In this document: positions 1 to 8,595 of the stretch, piece after piece
How positions within the stretch are numbered: position 1 is the first letter of the stretch
How the letters are laid out: each line of letters opens with the position of its first letter
Source of the DNA: Burkholderia anthina
GTDB taxonomy: Bacteria > Pseudomonadota > Gammaproteobacteria > Burkholderiales > Burkholderiaceae
Assembly (NCBI RefSeq): GCF_001547525.1
Contig: NZ_LNJP01000003.1
Coordinates: 1,736,001-1,800,000, forward strand
Direction of reading: 5' to 3'
Length of the DNA stretch: 64,000 nt
Program-made: the position numbers and the translations under genes
The notes under the pieces: generated by a model
The model's input: only the letters and a program-made list of their open reading frames with translations
Told to the model about the DNA's origin: nothing
Database searches by the model: none

Positions 1-328
1 GGACCTGCGCGCGTTGCGGCGTGAGATCGCTCTGCAGTTTCGCGACATCCGCGCTCAGTTCCTGCGCCGAATCGTCGAGCGCGTCCAGCTCCTTGCTGTT
101 GGACGTGGTCGAAGTCTGCTGCTTGATGCGGTCCAGCTCGGCCTGCATCTGCTTGAGCTGCGCGACCGCGTCGGGCAGCGAGATGGCCGGCTCTGTTGCG
201 CCGACACCGCTCGCGACAGGCGCGGACGCGGCCGCCGGAAACGCCGACGCGGTCGCGATCGCCGCGAACTGCAGCAGCGCGATCAGCGCGATCCGGCGGG
301 CGTACAGGGATAGTCGTTGTATGGACAT
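1..328 (-). CDS. Mechanosensitive ion channel (MscS-like) protein, N-terminal part
   Basis: Partial gene: only the first 109 codons lie in the window and the rest runs off the left edge. The product starts at the ATG complementary to 326-328. It has a signal-like hydrophobic stretch (about residues 13-30), an Ala-rich linker, then a Lys/Gln/Glu-rich segment with coiled-coil character containing LKQMQAELDRIKQQ. This arrangement resembles the periplasmic N-terminal region (DUF3772 type) of large MscS-family channels in Burkholderia. Those channels sit in the inner membrane and relieve osmotic pressure. The channel domain itself is not visible, so the family call is an inference from the N-terminus alone. 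Confidence 0.5.
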   Translation of the reverse strand, partial: MSIQRLSLYARRIALIALLQFAAIATASAFPAAASAPVASGVGATEPAISLPDAVAQLKQMQAELDRIKQQTSTTSNSKELDALDDSAQELSADVAKLQSDLTPQRAQV

Positions 329-776
329 GGAATGCTTACGATTTGCCGACAATGTCGGTTGCCGAAAGGCAGCCGGAAGCCGGGAGTTGGCCCGGTAGCA
401 TGTTACCGGGGCGCGGAACGCGTGGTTGTACCGATTGCGTCTTGCCGTTCGCCGCGATTTTGGCGGCGCGTGCCTGCGCGAAACGGCGCGGCAGGCCCGT
501 ATTGCCGGGCTTGCGCCGCCGGCGGGCGGGGGAAGGCGGCGCCGCAACGCCGAGCTGACGCGCGTTTCGTCTCTGATACACGGTTACGCAATTTACACAT
601 TATCCGGCGCGGAATCGGGCATCGAATCGGTTCGGTGCCTGTATCGCAGCCGGCTTGCCGGCTCGCACCTGCGCGAAACGGGCGTGCCGGTACAATGCAG
701 CGATTCGCCCGGCGGCGGTTCGACGGTCCGCCGGACGACAACATACAACACGACACGATCAGGAGACGCGCCCAAG
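329..776. other. Intergenic region, divergent genes
   Basis: This stretch separates the leftward channel gene from the rightward transporter gene, so it must hold both promoters. No convincing -35/-10 pair, operator or RNA gene could be picked out by eye. Frames that stay open through it are GC-driven and lack family features. A plausible Shine-Dalgarno AGGAG for the transporter sits at 761-765. Confidence 0.4.
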
Positions 777-2195
777 ATGGCCTCAACGGACAGCCTTCCG
801 CAGGCACAAGCCCCATCCCCCTCCATCGACCCCGGCTCCATTTCGGCCCGCCTCGACCGCCTGCCGCCGACGCGCAGCGTCTGGAAGCTCGTCGTGCTGC
901 TGAGCCTCGGCTTCTTCTTCGAACTCTACGATCTGCTGTACAGCGGCTACGTCGCGCCGGGCCTCGTGAAAAGCGGCATCCTTTCCGCGACGACGCACGG
1001 CCTGTTCGGCACCACGGGCGTCGCGAGCTTCATCGCCGCGCTGTTCTCGGGGCTCTTCATCGGCACGATCGCGTGCGGCTTCCTCGCCGACCGGTTCGGC
1101 CGTCGGGCGATCTTCACGTGGTCGCTGCTGTGGTACACGGCCGCCAACGTCGTGATGGCGTTCCAGGACACCGCGACCGGGCTGAACTTCTGGCGCTTCG
1201 TCGTCGGTCTCGGCCTCGGCGTCGAGATGGTGACGATCGGCACGTACATCTCCGAACTCGTGCCGAAGCAGATCCGCGGTCGCGCGTTCGCGTGCGAGCA
1301 GGCGGTGGGGTTCGTCGCGGTGCCGGTGGTCGCGTTTCTCGCGTACCTGCTCGTGCCGCACGCGCCGTTCGGCCTCGACGGCTGGCGCTGGGTCGTGCTG
1401 ATCGGCGCGCACGGCGCGCTGTTCGTGTGGTGGATTCGCCGCGAACTGCCGGAAAGCCCGCGCTGGCTCGCGCAGCAGGGCCGGGTCGACGAAGCCGATC
1501 GCATCATGCGCGCGCTCGAGGCGAAGGTCGAAGCCGAATACGGTCGGCCGCTGCCGCCGCCCGCGCCGGCCGAACCCGTGCCGCCGCGCGGCAGCTTCCG
1601 CGACATGTGGGTGCCGCCGTATCGCAGCCGCACGATCATGATGACGATCTTCAACGTGTTCCAGACGGTCGGCTTCTACGGCTTCGCGAACTGGGTGCCG
1701 ACGCTGCTGATCAAGCAGGGCATCACGATCACGTCGAGCCTGATGTATTCGAGCGTGATCGCGCTCGCGGCGCCGATCGGCCCGCTGATCGGCCTCGTGA
1801 TCGCCGACCGCTTCGAGCGCAAGTCGGTGATCGTCGCGATGGCGGCGGCGATCGTCGTGTGCGGGCTGCTGTTCAGCCAGACGACGGTGGGCGCGTTCCT
1901 GATCGTGCTCGGCATCGGCCTCACGCTCGCGAGCAACATCATGTCGTACAGCTTCCATGCATATCAGGCCGAGCTGTTCCCGACGTCGATCCGCGCGCGG
2001 GCCGTCGGTTTCGTCTATTCGTGGAGCCGCTTCTCGGCGATCTTCTCGTCGTTCGTGATCGCGGCCGTGCTGCGCGGGTTCGGCACGTTCGGCGTGTTCG
2101 CGTTCATCGCGGGCGCGATGGTGATCGTAATGGCCGCGATCGGAGGGATGGGGCCGCGCACGAAGGGTATCGCGCTCGAAACCATCTCGAAGTAG
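777..2195 (+). CDS. MFS transporter, metabolite:H+ symporter type
   Basis: A 472-residue inner-membrane carrier of the major facilitator superfamily, in the sugar/metabolite:H+ symporter branch. The loop between helices 2 and 3 carries the signature ADRFGRR (residues 104-110). The equivalent half-way repeat is ADRFERK, starting near residue 343, and PESPRWL (225-231) follows the sixth helix, as in sugar-porter-like members. About 12 hydrophobic helices can be counted. The frame is open further upstream, but the ATG at 777 is preceded by AGGAG (761-765) and begins a typical short cytoplasmic tail. It stands alone between two intergenic regions, so the substrate cannot be read from context. Aromatic acid, dicarboxylate or sugar are all possible. 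Confidence 0.85.
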   Translation: MASTDSLPQAQAPSPSIDPGSISARLDRLPPTRSVWKLVVLLSLGFFFELYDLLYSGYVAPGLVKSGILSATTHGLFGTTGVASFIAALFSGLFIGTIACGFLADRFGRRAIFTWSLLWYTAANVVMAFQDTATGLNFWRFVVGLGLGVEMVTIGTYISELVPKQIRGRAFACEQAVGFVAVPVVAFLAYLLVPHAPFGLDGWRWVVLIGAHGALFVWWIRRELPESPRWLAQQGRVDEADRIMRALEAKVEAEYGRPLPPPAPAEPVPPRGSFRDMWVPPYRSRTIMMTIFNVFQTVGFYGFANWVPTLLIKQGITITSSLMYSSVIALAAPIGPLIGLVIADRFERKSVIVAMAAAIVVCGLLFSQTTVGAFLIVLGIGLTLASNIMSYSFHAYQAELFPTSIRARAVGFVYSWSRFSAIFSSFVIAAVLRGFGTFGVFAFIAGAMVIVMAAIGGMGPRTKGIALETISK

Positions 2196-2619
2196 TGGGC
2201 AGGTGCGCACGCGTGTCGCGCGGTTCGCGCAGCATGCGTGCGATGTGGTCGAGGTTCTGAGTTCAGATGGACGGGGCGTCGGAATGTTTGGTTGACCGAA
2301 TCGATCGGACGGCGCGAGCCTGCCATGCAACGAACGCGCAAGTGGAAACGAGTTGAAACAAAGCGTGACGAAGCGCAATTTCACGGGAAATCGCGGTTTT
2401 CGTCGCTGCCGATTCACGCACCGACGAGTAAAATGGAGGGCCTGACGACTCATTAGCCGCCATCGGAGCGCCCGCGTTGCATCAGCGAACGGCTCCGCCG
2501 CGAAGAGGCGTCGGCGCCGGGCGCGCGCGATGCGCCGGACGTGTCGATGGCTTGCGCGGAAGATGCGCCGCTCGCACCAGCAGCATGCGGCGGCCGGATC
2601 GGCCGATGGCCTCGAACGT
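2196..2619. other. Intergenic region
   Basis: About 420 bases between two rightward genes. Nothing recognisable was seen: no clear terminator with a T-run after the transporter and no strong promoter motif. It presumably contains the promoter of the transpeptidase gene. Confidence 0.3.
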
Positions 2620-3831
2620 ATGATTCTTGCCTATTTGACGCGGCGCTTTGCGAAGCCGCGTTGCCTCGACCGCGCAGTCTCCGCATCCGTGTGGCTTGCT
2701 GCCGCAGTGTCGATTTCCGTGCTCGCAGAGCGGCCTGCCTTTGCCGCGTCCGACGCTGCGCCGTCTGCCGCGTCATCCTCACCCGCTGTGCCGCCTGCGT
2801 CGGCGCCCTCCCGTACGCATCCGGCTTCGTCCGCGCATGCGGCGCCGGGTGCATCATCGGCGGCAGCGCCGGCATCCGCCGCGTCACACGTGAATCACGC
2901 GGAACCCGCGGGCGCGGCATCGGGTGCGTCGGCCGCTTCCGCGGCGTCGGCCGCCGCGCCTGCATCGGGCGCCTCCGACACATCCGCCAGCGAGGCCGAG
3001 CCGCCTGCGCCCACTCCGCCGCGCCGGCATCCGCCGCTGTCGGCCGAGGAAGCCCAACGCGCGACGACGCGTGCGCTCGACATGCGCAAGCGCTTCACGC
3101 AGGAAGTCACGCGACGCCTGAACGTGCCGGCGAACGAGCAGCGCGCGTACGGCGAGCGGCTTCAGAAAGCACTCGCCGATGCGGACCTCGGCGATCTCGC
3201 GGGCGAATACGTCGTGATGGTCGATCGCGCGCCGAACGTGCAGGCGCTGTTCATCTACTTCCGCGCGACGCCGGCCAATGCGTGGCTGATGATCGGCGCA
3301 TCACCGGTCGGCACCGGGTTGCCGGGCCAGTACGACCATTTCCTGACGCCGCTCGGCGTGTTCCATCACTCGCCCGATACGATGGATTTCCGCGCGGAAG
3401 GCACGACGAACGAGAACGGCATTCGCGGCTACGGCCACCGCGACATGCGCATCTACGATTTCGGCTGGGTGGACGGCGAGCGCGGCTGGGGCAAGGGCGG
3501 CGTGTCGCCGATGCGCTTCCAGATGCATGCGACCGACCCGGACCGGCTCGAAGCGCTGCTCGGCATCCGGCATTCGAAGGGCTGCGTGCGGATTCCCGCG
3601 TCGCTGAATACGTTCCTCGACCAGCACGGGCTGCTCGACGACGACTATCAGGCACGCGTCGAGGCCGGCAAGTCCCTGTGGGTGCTGCGTCGCGATCGCG
3701 ACATCACGCCGATCGCGGGCCGCTATCTGGTCGTGATCGACAGCGCGCGCAAGACCCGCCCGGCCTGGTCGCCGATGCCGGGGCGCGGCGCGTGGTCGAA
3801 GCTGCCGAAGGGCGGGGACACGGCGGATTGA
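2620..3831 (+). CDS. L,D-transpeptidase (YkuD domain), exported
   Basis: A 403-residue exported protein. L,D-transpeptidases make 3-3 peptidoglycan crosslinks or attach proteins to peptidoglycan in the periplasm. Residues 1 to about 40 form a signal sequence (positive start, hydrophobic core, AFAA cleavage region). Next comes an Ala/Ser/Pro-rich low-complexity linker (about 42-140), then the catalytic domain. The nucleophile is Cys322 within HSKGCVRIP, matching the family's S/T-x-G-C-x-R core. An upstream His lies in GYGHRDMR. The ATG at 2620 was chosen because it places the signal peptide at the N-terminus, whereas the 30 in-frame codons upstream encode a signal-unlike arginine-rich stretch. 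The long Ala/Ser linker may span the peptidoglycan. Single gene; no partner seen. Confidence 0.82.
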   Translation: MILAYLTRRFAKPRCLDRAVSASVWLAAAVSISVLAERPAFAASDAAPSAASSSPAVPPASAPSRTHPASSAHAAPGASSAAAPASAASHVNHAEPAGAASGASAASAASAAAPASGASDTSASEAEPPAPTPPRRHPPLSAEEAQRATTRALDMRKRFTQEVTRRLNVPANEQRAYGERLQKALADADLGDLAGEYVVMVDRAPNVQALFIYFRATPANAWLMIGASPVGTGLPGQYDHFLTPLGVFHHSPDTMDFRAEGTTNENGIRGYGHRDMRIYDFGWVDGERGWGKGGVSPMRFQMHATDPDRLEALLGIRHSKGCVRIPASLNTFLDQHGLLDDDYQARVEAGKSLWVLRRDRDITPIAGRYLVVIDSARKTRPAWSPMPGRGAWSKLPKGGDTAD

Positions 3832-3883
3832 CGGCCCGTTCGCCGAGCGCGGAAGGCGTGAAGATGAGAATAAATCCGTTTTA

Positions 3884-3914
3884 TTGACATATAAGGAAAG
3901 CAAACTTTTATTAT
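3884..3914 (+). promoter_or_regulatory. Putative sigma-70 promoter of the porin gene
   Basis: A perfect TTGACA (3884-3889) is followed by TATTAT (3909-3914) with 19 bases between, or by TTTATT at 17 bases. It lies in a locally AT-rich stretch just upstream of the porin gene start at 3993. Seen by eye only. Confidence 0.5.
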
Positions 3915-3992
3915 CCGATCCGGGTTCGTATAGTCGTGTCCAGTTTCGCGGAACCCTGCCGCGCCTGGACCCTCATCGACCACACGACCCGC

Positions 3993-5105
3993 ATGAAAAC
4001 TCTCTACAAGCTCGCTCCGCTCGCGATGCTCGGCGCCTTCGCGACCCATGCCGGTGCGCAAAGCAGCATCACGCTGTACGGTCTCATCTCGGCCGGTGTC
4101 GGGTTCGCGACGAATCAGGGCGGCAAGAACGCGTGGCAGGCGCTGTCCGGCACGAACCAGAACCCGCGCTGGGGGCTGAAGGGCAAGGAGGATCTGGGGC
4201 AGGGGCTGTCCGCGGTCTTCCAGCTCGAAAACGGCTTCAACGTGATGACGGGCACGGCCGCGCAGAATGGCCGCGAGTTCGGGCGCATGGCGTACGTCGG
4301 GCTCGCCGATCGTACCTACGGTTCGCTGACGTTCGGCCGCCAGTACGACGCGATCCACGACTACATCGGGCCCGTGATCATCGCGAGCAACGGCGTGAAC
4401 ATCGGCGACAACGACAATGGCTACAACGACATTCGCGTGCAGAACTCGGTGAAGTACGTGAGCCCCGTCTACTACGGGCTGAAGTTCACCGCACTGTACG
4501 GCTTCAGCAATGCCATCGGTTTCGCGAACAACAGCGCGTACAGCCTCGGGCTCGGCTATGAGCGCGGCCCGCTGCGCTGGAGCGCGGTCTATGCGCAGTA
4601 CAACCATCCGTACAGCGCGACGAACCAGGACGGCGCGATCGCGAACGACTATGCGTCGCCGCTGCTGATCTTCAGCAAGAGCGCGATGTCGCCGGCCGCG
4701 TACGCAAGCCGGCAGCGGATCGCGGGCACGGGCGGCTTCTACACGATCGGCCGCGCGCAGTTCGCGGCGATGTTCACCGACGTGCGCTACGATTACCTCG
4801 ACAATTCGCACCTGCACCTGCAGAACCTGGGCGTGAACGTCGTCTACACGATGACGCCGCAGCTCTTTCTCGGCGCCGCGTATGCGTTCACGAACGGCAA
4901 GTACGACGTGATCGACAAGCGTCCGAAATGGCATCAGGTGAATCTGCAGGCCGATTACTTCCTGTCGAAACGCACCGACGTCGCGCTGACGGTGATTGTG
5001 CAGCAGGCGGCCGGCGACGCGGATCATGCGCAGATCTTCGCGTATGCGCGTTCGACCGGCACGCGCCAGATGATGGCGACGCTCGGCGTCCGGCACGTGT
5101 TCTGA
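3993..5105 (+). CDS. Gram-negative porin
   Basis: A 370-residue outer-membrane beta-barrel porin of the Burkholderia/Neisseria type (Porin_4-like), forming a passive channel for small hydrophilic solutes. The signal peptide is residues 1-22 (MKTLYKLAPLAML, then THAGA), followed by the characteristic mature start QSSITLYGLISAG. FGRQ, YGSLTFGRQYD and alternating amphipathic strands follow, and the protein ends in the outer-membrane signature with C-terminal Phe (GVRHVF). The ATG at 3993 was chosen because it starts the signal peptide. The next gene begins 10 bases downstream, so the porin is probably co-transcribed with the nucleoside hydrolase and may act as a nucleoside entry channel. That specificity is inferred from context. 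Confidence 0.9.
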   Translation: MKTLYKLAPLAMLGAFATHAGAQSSITLYGLISAGVGFATNQGGKNAWQALSGTNQNPRWGLKGKEDLGQGLSAVFQLENGFNVMTGTAAQNGREFGRMAYVGLADRTYGSLTFGRQYDAIHDYIGPVIIASNGVNIGDNDNGYNDIRVQNSVKYVSPVYYGLKFTALYGFSNAIGFANNSAYSLGLGYERGPLRWSAVYAQYNHPYSATNQDGAIANDYASPLLIFSKSAMSPAAYASRQRIAGTGGFYTIGRAQFAAMFTDVRYDYLDNSHLHLQNLGVNVVYTMTPQLFLGAAYAFTNGKYDVIDKRPKWHQVNLQADYFLSKRTDVALTVIVQQAAGDADHAQIFAYARSTGTRQMMATLGVRHVF

Positions 5106-5115
5106 GCGCCCGACC

Positions 5116-6168
5116 ATGACCCATCCGATCGCATCCCGCCGCACCTTCCTGAAACTGTCCGCCGCGCTGGCCGGCACCGCGCTGCTGCCCGAAACGGGCG
5201 CATTCGCGGCCGGCGGCGACGTCGCGCGCCGCACGGTGATCATCGATACCGATCCGGGGCAGGACGACGCCATCGCGATCCTGTTCGCGCTCGGCGCGCC
5301 GGACCGGCTCGACGTGCGCGCGCTGACGGCCGTGGCCGGCAACGTGCCGCTCGAGCTGACAGAACGCAATGCGCGGATCGTCCGCGACTGGGCCGGCCGC
5401 ACGAAGACGCTGCCGGTGTACGCGGGCTGCCCGCGTCCGCTCGTGCGCGACCTCGTGACGGCCGCGAACGTGCATGGCAAGACGGGGCTCGAAGGCGTCG
5501 AACTGAACGAGCCGCGCGCGCCGCTCGCGGCCGGTCATGCAGTGTCGTACCTCGTCGATACGCTGAGCCGCGCGGCGCCGAACAGCGTGACGCTGTGCGC
5601 GCTCGGCCCGCTGACGAACATCGCGACCGCGCTGGTCGAGGCGCCGCGGATTCGCGCCGCACTGCGCGATATCGTACTGATGGGCGGCGCGTTCTTCGAG
5701 CGCGGCAACATCACGCCGGCCGCGGAGTTCAACGTCTACGTCGATCCGCAGGCCGCCGACGTCGTGTTCGGCAGCGGCGTGCCGATCGTCGTGCTGCCGC
5801 GCGACGTCGCGGTGAAGGCGCCGATCACGCCGGCGCGCGTCGCGCCGTTCCGCGCGCTCGGCAACCGCTGTGGCACGATCGTCGCGGACATCATGGAGGC
5901 CGAGCTCGCCTACAACAAGAAGCGGCGCGGCGTTGAAGACGCGCCGATGTACGACCCGACGGCCGTCGGCTATCTCGTCGATCCGACACTGTTCGGCGGA
6001 CGCAAGGTGAACGTGGTGGTCGAGACGAGCGGGCAATGGACGCTCGGCGAGACGATCGTCGACTGGAACGGGCGCAGCGGCCGTGCCCCGAATGCGACGT
6101 GGATCAACGAAGTCGACGCGGACCGCTTCTACGCGACGCTCGTCGATCGAATCGCGAAGCTGCCCTGA
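5116..6168 (+). CDS. Tat-exported nucleoside hydrolase
   Basis: A 350-residue inosine/uridine-preferring-type nucleoside hydrolase, which cleaves the N-glycosidic bond of ribonucleosides to give base and ribose. The Ca2+-binding Asp cluster is DTDPGQDD at residues 44-51. Other family features are ALGPLTNIATAL and the MGGAFFERGN region, with ENTPAAEFN-like NxxAEFN further on. Unlike the usual cytosolic enzymes it begins with a twin-arginine signal (SRRTFLK, residues 7-13, then a hydrophobic stretch to AFAA near 32), so it is predicted to act in the periplasm. It follows the porin by 10 bases, and a purine permease and a deaminase lie nearby, which fits scavenging of extracellular nucleosides. 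Confidence 0.88.
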   Translation: MTHPIASRRTFLKLSAALAGTALLPETGAFAAGGDVARRTVIIDTDPGQDDAIAILFALGAPDRLDVRALTAVAGNVPLELTERNARIVRDWAGRTKTLPVYAGCPRPLVRDLVTAANVHGKTGLEGVELNEPRAPLAAGHAVSYLVDTLSRAAPNSVTLCALGPLTNIATALVEAPRIRAALRDIVLMGGAFFERGNITPAAEFNVYVDPQAADVVFGSGVPIVVLPRDVAVKAPITPARVAPFRALGNRCGTIVADIMEAELAYNKKRRGVEDAPMYDPTAVGYLVDPTLFGGRKVNVVVETSGQWTLGETIVDWNGRSGRAPNATWINEVDADRFYATLVDRIAKLP

Positions 6169-6197
6169 ACGTGGGTGCCCAAGCGCAGCGAACGGAA

Positions 6198-7106
6198 TCA
6201 GATGTGCTTCTCGATCCACTCGCGGCACGCGCGTACGTGCGGTCCGCGATCGTCGGCGGCGAGCGAGATCAGCGAGATCGCACGCGTGACGCGCGGTTTG
6301 TCGACGCGCAGCGCGACGAGTTCGGGATCGTGCAGATGCATCGTGTAGAGGCTCGGCAGCACGGCGGTCGCGAGGCCGTTGCGCGCGAGCGCGTAGAGCG
6401 GCTCGGTGTATTCCATCCGGTACGTGACGTTCAGGCGCAGTTTCCTGGCGCCGCCGGTGCGATGCAGCGATTCGCTGACGCTGCCGCGCACGAATACCGC
6501 GAGTTCGCGATCGACGAGCTTCGCCCACGTGACGCTCTTCGCGCGGGCGAGCGGATCGTCGTGCCGTACGACGATCACGATCTCGTCCTCGAACAGCTGC
6601 TGGTAGCGCAGCGTGCCGTCGTCGCTATCGGGTTCGCGCACGCCGATGCCGAGATCCGCGACGCCGTCGCGCACCGCTTCGACGAGTGCGCTGTTCGGCA
6701 AATCGGTGAGCGTGAAGCGCAGCGTCGGGTGCGTGCCGCGCAGGGCGTTGAGCGCGGGCAGCAGGCGGCCCGCGACCGACGGAATGAACGCGATGCGCAC
6801 GGTCTGGATGCGTTCGCCGATGAGCCGCGTCATGTCGTCGAAGGTGCCGCGCGCCTGGTTGAGCAGGCGTTCGGCGAGCGGCAGCACGGCTTCGCCCGCG
6901 GTGGTGAGCGTGAGGCGATGCGCGGTGCGTGCGAACAGGCGGCCGCCGAGCAGGAACTCGATCTGGCGGATCGACGCGGTGAGCGCCGGCTGCGTGAGCG
7001 ACAGCGCCTGCGCGGCCTGCGTGAAGCTGCGTGCATGGGCGAGCACGACGAAGTGCTGGACCTGCCGCAGCGTAAGCGCGGGGAGCAGCGACGAGCGGTC
7101 GGACAT
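6198..7106 (-). CDS. LysR-family transcriptional regulator
   Basis: A 302-residue LysR-type regulator. The N-terminal winged helix-turn-helix (about residues 10-70) contains LRQVQHFVVLAHARSFTQAA, then LTQPALTASIRQIE. The C-terminal part is the periplasmic-binding-protein-like inducer domain. The start at 7106 places the HTH at the normal distance from the N-terminus; the frame is open 23 codons further upstream but that extension is not typical. It is divergent from the purine permease (94 bases apart) and convergent with the nucleoside hydrolase, so it most likely controls the purine genes, perhaps responding to a purine or nucleoside. No operator could be assigned with confidence. Confidence 0.85.
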   Translation of the reverse strand: MSDRSSLLPALTLRQVQHFVVLAHARSFTQAAQALSLTQPALTASIRQIEFLLGGRLFARTAHRLTLTTAGEAVLPLAERLLNQARGTFDDMTRLIGERIQTVRIAFIPSVAGRLLPALNALRGTHPTLRFTLTDLPNSALVEAVRDGVADLGIGVREPDSDDGTLRYQQLFEDEIVIVVRHDDPLARAKSVTWAKLVDRELAVFVRGSVSESLHRTGGARKLRLNVTYRMEYTEPLYALARNGLATAVLPSLYTMHLHDPELVALRVDKPRVTRAISLISLAADDRGPHVRACREWIEKHI

Positions 7107-7200
7107 CGGGCAATAACGGTCGGGATGCGGTACGCGGCAGTATAAGACCGCGCTGCACGACCCGACACAGGACAATATTCGGAATCACGGGAGAACCACC

Positions 7201-8550
7201 ATGTCAGCGACTGACACGATGCCGGCGCATGCGCCGGCCAACTGGCTCGAGCGTCGCTTCGCGCTCGCCGCGCGGGGCACGACCGTGCGCACCGAGACGA
7301 TCGCGGGCGTCACGTCGTTTCTCGCGGCCGCGTACCTGCTCGTCGTGATCCCGTCGCTGCTCGCGACGGGCGGCATGGACCGCGGCGCGGCGACGACCGC
7401 GACGATCGTCGTGTTCGTGCTGTTCACCACGCTGATGGGGCTTTACGCGAACCTGCCGTTCCTCGTCGGTCCCGGCATCGGCGGCTCGGTGATCATCGGC
7501 GTGACGCTCGCGACGACGGAGCACGTCGGCTGGCAGACGGGCCTCGGCATCGCGTGCGTGTCGGGCGTGCTGTTCTTCCTGCTGACGATCCTCGGCGCGC
7601 GCGGCGTCGTGGTGCGCCTGATTCCGGTGCAGATCAAGCTCGGGCTCGGCGCGTCGATCGGGCTGTTCGTCACGATGCTCGGGCTGCGCAATGCGGGGAT
7701 GGTCGTCGCGAACGCGAAGACCAACGCGTTCGCGCTCGGCGACTTCTCGCGGCCGGGCGCGCTCGTTGCGCTGATCGGCCTCGCGGTCGCGATCGTGCTG
7801 CAGGCGCGCAAGGTGCCCGGCGCGATCCTGATCGCGATCCTCGTCGCGGCTGCAGCCGGCGTGCCGCTCGGCGTCACGCACCTGCCGGCGTCGTTCATGT
7901 CGCTGCCGCACAGCATCGCGCCGATCGCGTTCAAGCTCGATATCGGCAGCGCGTTGAGCCTGGCCGCCGCACCGTACCTGTTCGCGTTCTTCGCGGCGGA
8001 ATTCTTCTCGACGCTCGGCACCGCGCTCGCGGTCGGCGCGAAGGCGAACCTGCTCGACGAACAGGGCAACCTGCCGAACATCAACCGGCCGTTCCTCGTC
8101 GATTCGCTTGCCGCGACGCTCGGCCCCGTGTTCGGCATTCCGGCGCTGACCGCGCTGATCGAATCGGCGGCGGGTGTCGAAGCCGGCGGCCGCAGCGGGC
8201 TGTCGTCGCTGGCCGCGGCCGTGCTGTTCGCCGCGATGCTGCTGTTCGTGCCGGTCGCGCTCGCGATCCCCAAGGAGGCCACCGCGCCGGCGCTGATCCT
8301 GATCGGGCTGTCGATGTTCGCGACGATCCGCCACACGCATTTCGACGACTTCACCGATGCGCTGCCCGTGATGTCGATGGTGCTGCTCACGCTGATGTCG
8401 AACAGCTTCGGCACCGGCATTGCCGGCGGGCTGCTGTGCTACGTGCTCGTCAAGCTGCTGGCCGGCCGCTGGCGCGACGTGTCGTGGGGGCTCGTCGTGC
8501 TCGCGCTGCCGCTCGGCTATTACTTCTGGACCGTCGTGAAGCCGCACTGA
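7201..8550 (+). CDS. NCS2-family purine permease (AzgA-like)
   Basis: A 449-residue inner-membrane permease of the nucleobase-cation symporter 2 superfamily, in the hypoxanthine/guanine/adenine branch. Supporting features are the early segment RTETIAGVTSFLAAAYLLVV and GLYANLPFLVGPGIGG, the AEFFSTLGT motif, the segment NRPFLVDSLAATLGP, and about 12 hydrophobic helices. A GGGAGA sequence sits a few bases upstream of the ATG. The deaminase gene follows 45 bases downstream on the same strand, so the two likely form an operon that takes up purine bases released by the periplasmic nucleoside hydrolase. The exact base transported is not determinable from sequence alone. Confidence 0.87.
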   Translation: MSATDTMPAHAPANWLERRFALAARGTTVRTETIAGVTSFLAAAYLLVVIPSLLATGGMDRGAATTATIVVFVLFTTLMGLYANLPFLVGPGIGGSVIIGVTLATTEHVGWQTGLGIACVSGVLFFLLTILGARGVVVRLIPVQIKLGLGASIGLFVTMLGLRNAGMVVANAKTNAFALGDFSRPGALVALIGLAVAIVLQARKVPGAILIAILVAAAAGVPLGVTHLPASFMSLPHSIAPIAFKLDIGSALSLAAAPYLFAFFAAEFFSTLGTALAVGAKANLLDEQGNLPNINRPFLVDSLAATLGPVFGIPALTALIESAAGVEAGGRSGLSSLAAAVLFAAMLLFVPVALAIPKEATAPALILIGLSMFATIRHTHFDDFTDALPVMSMVLLTLMSNSFGTGIAGGLLCYVLVKLLAGRWRDVSWGLVVLALPLGYYFWTVVKPH

Positions 8551-8595
8551 GAGACGGCTTCGCGACGCATCGGCACTACCAAAAAAGAGACTGAC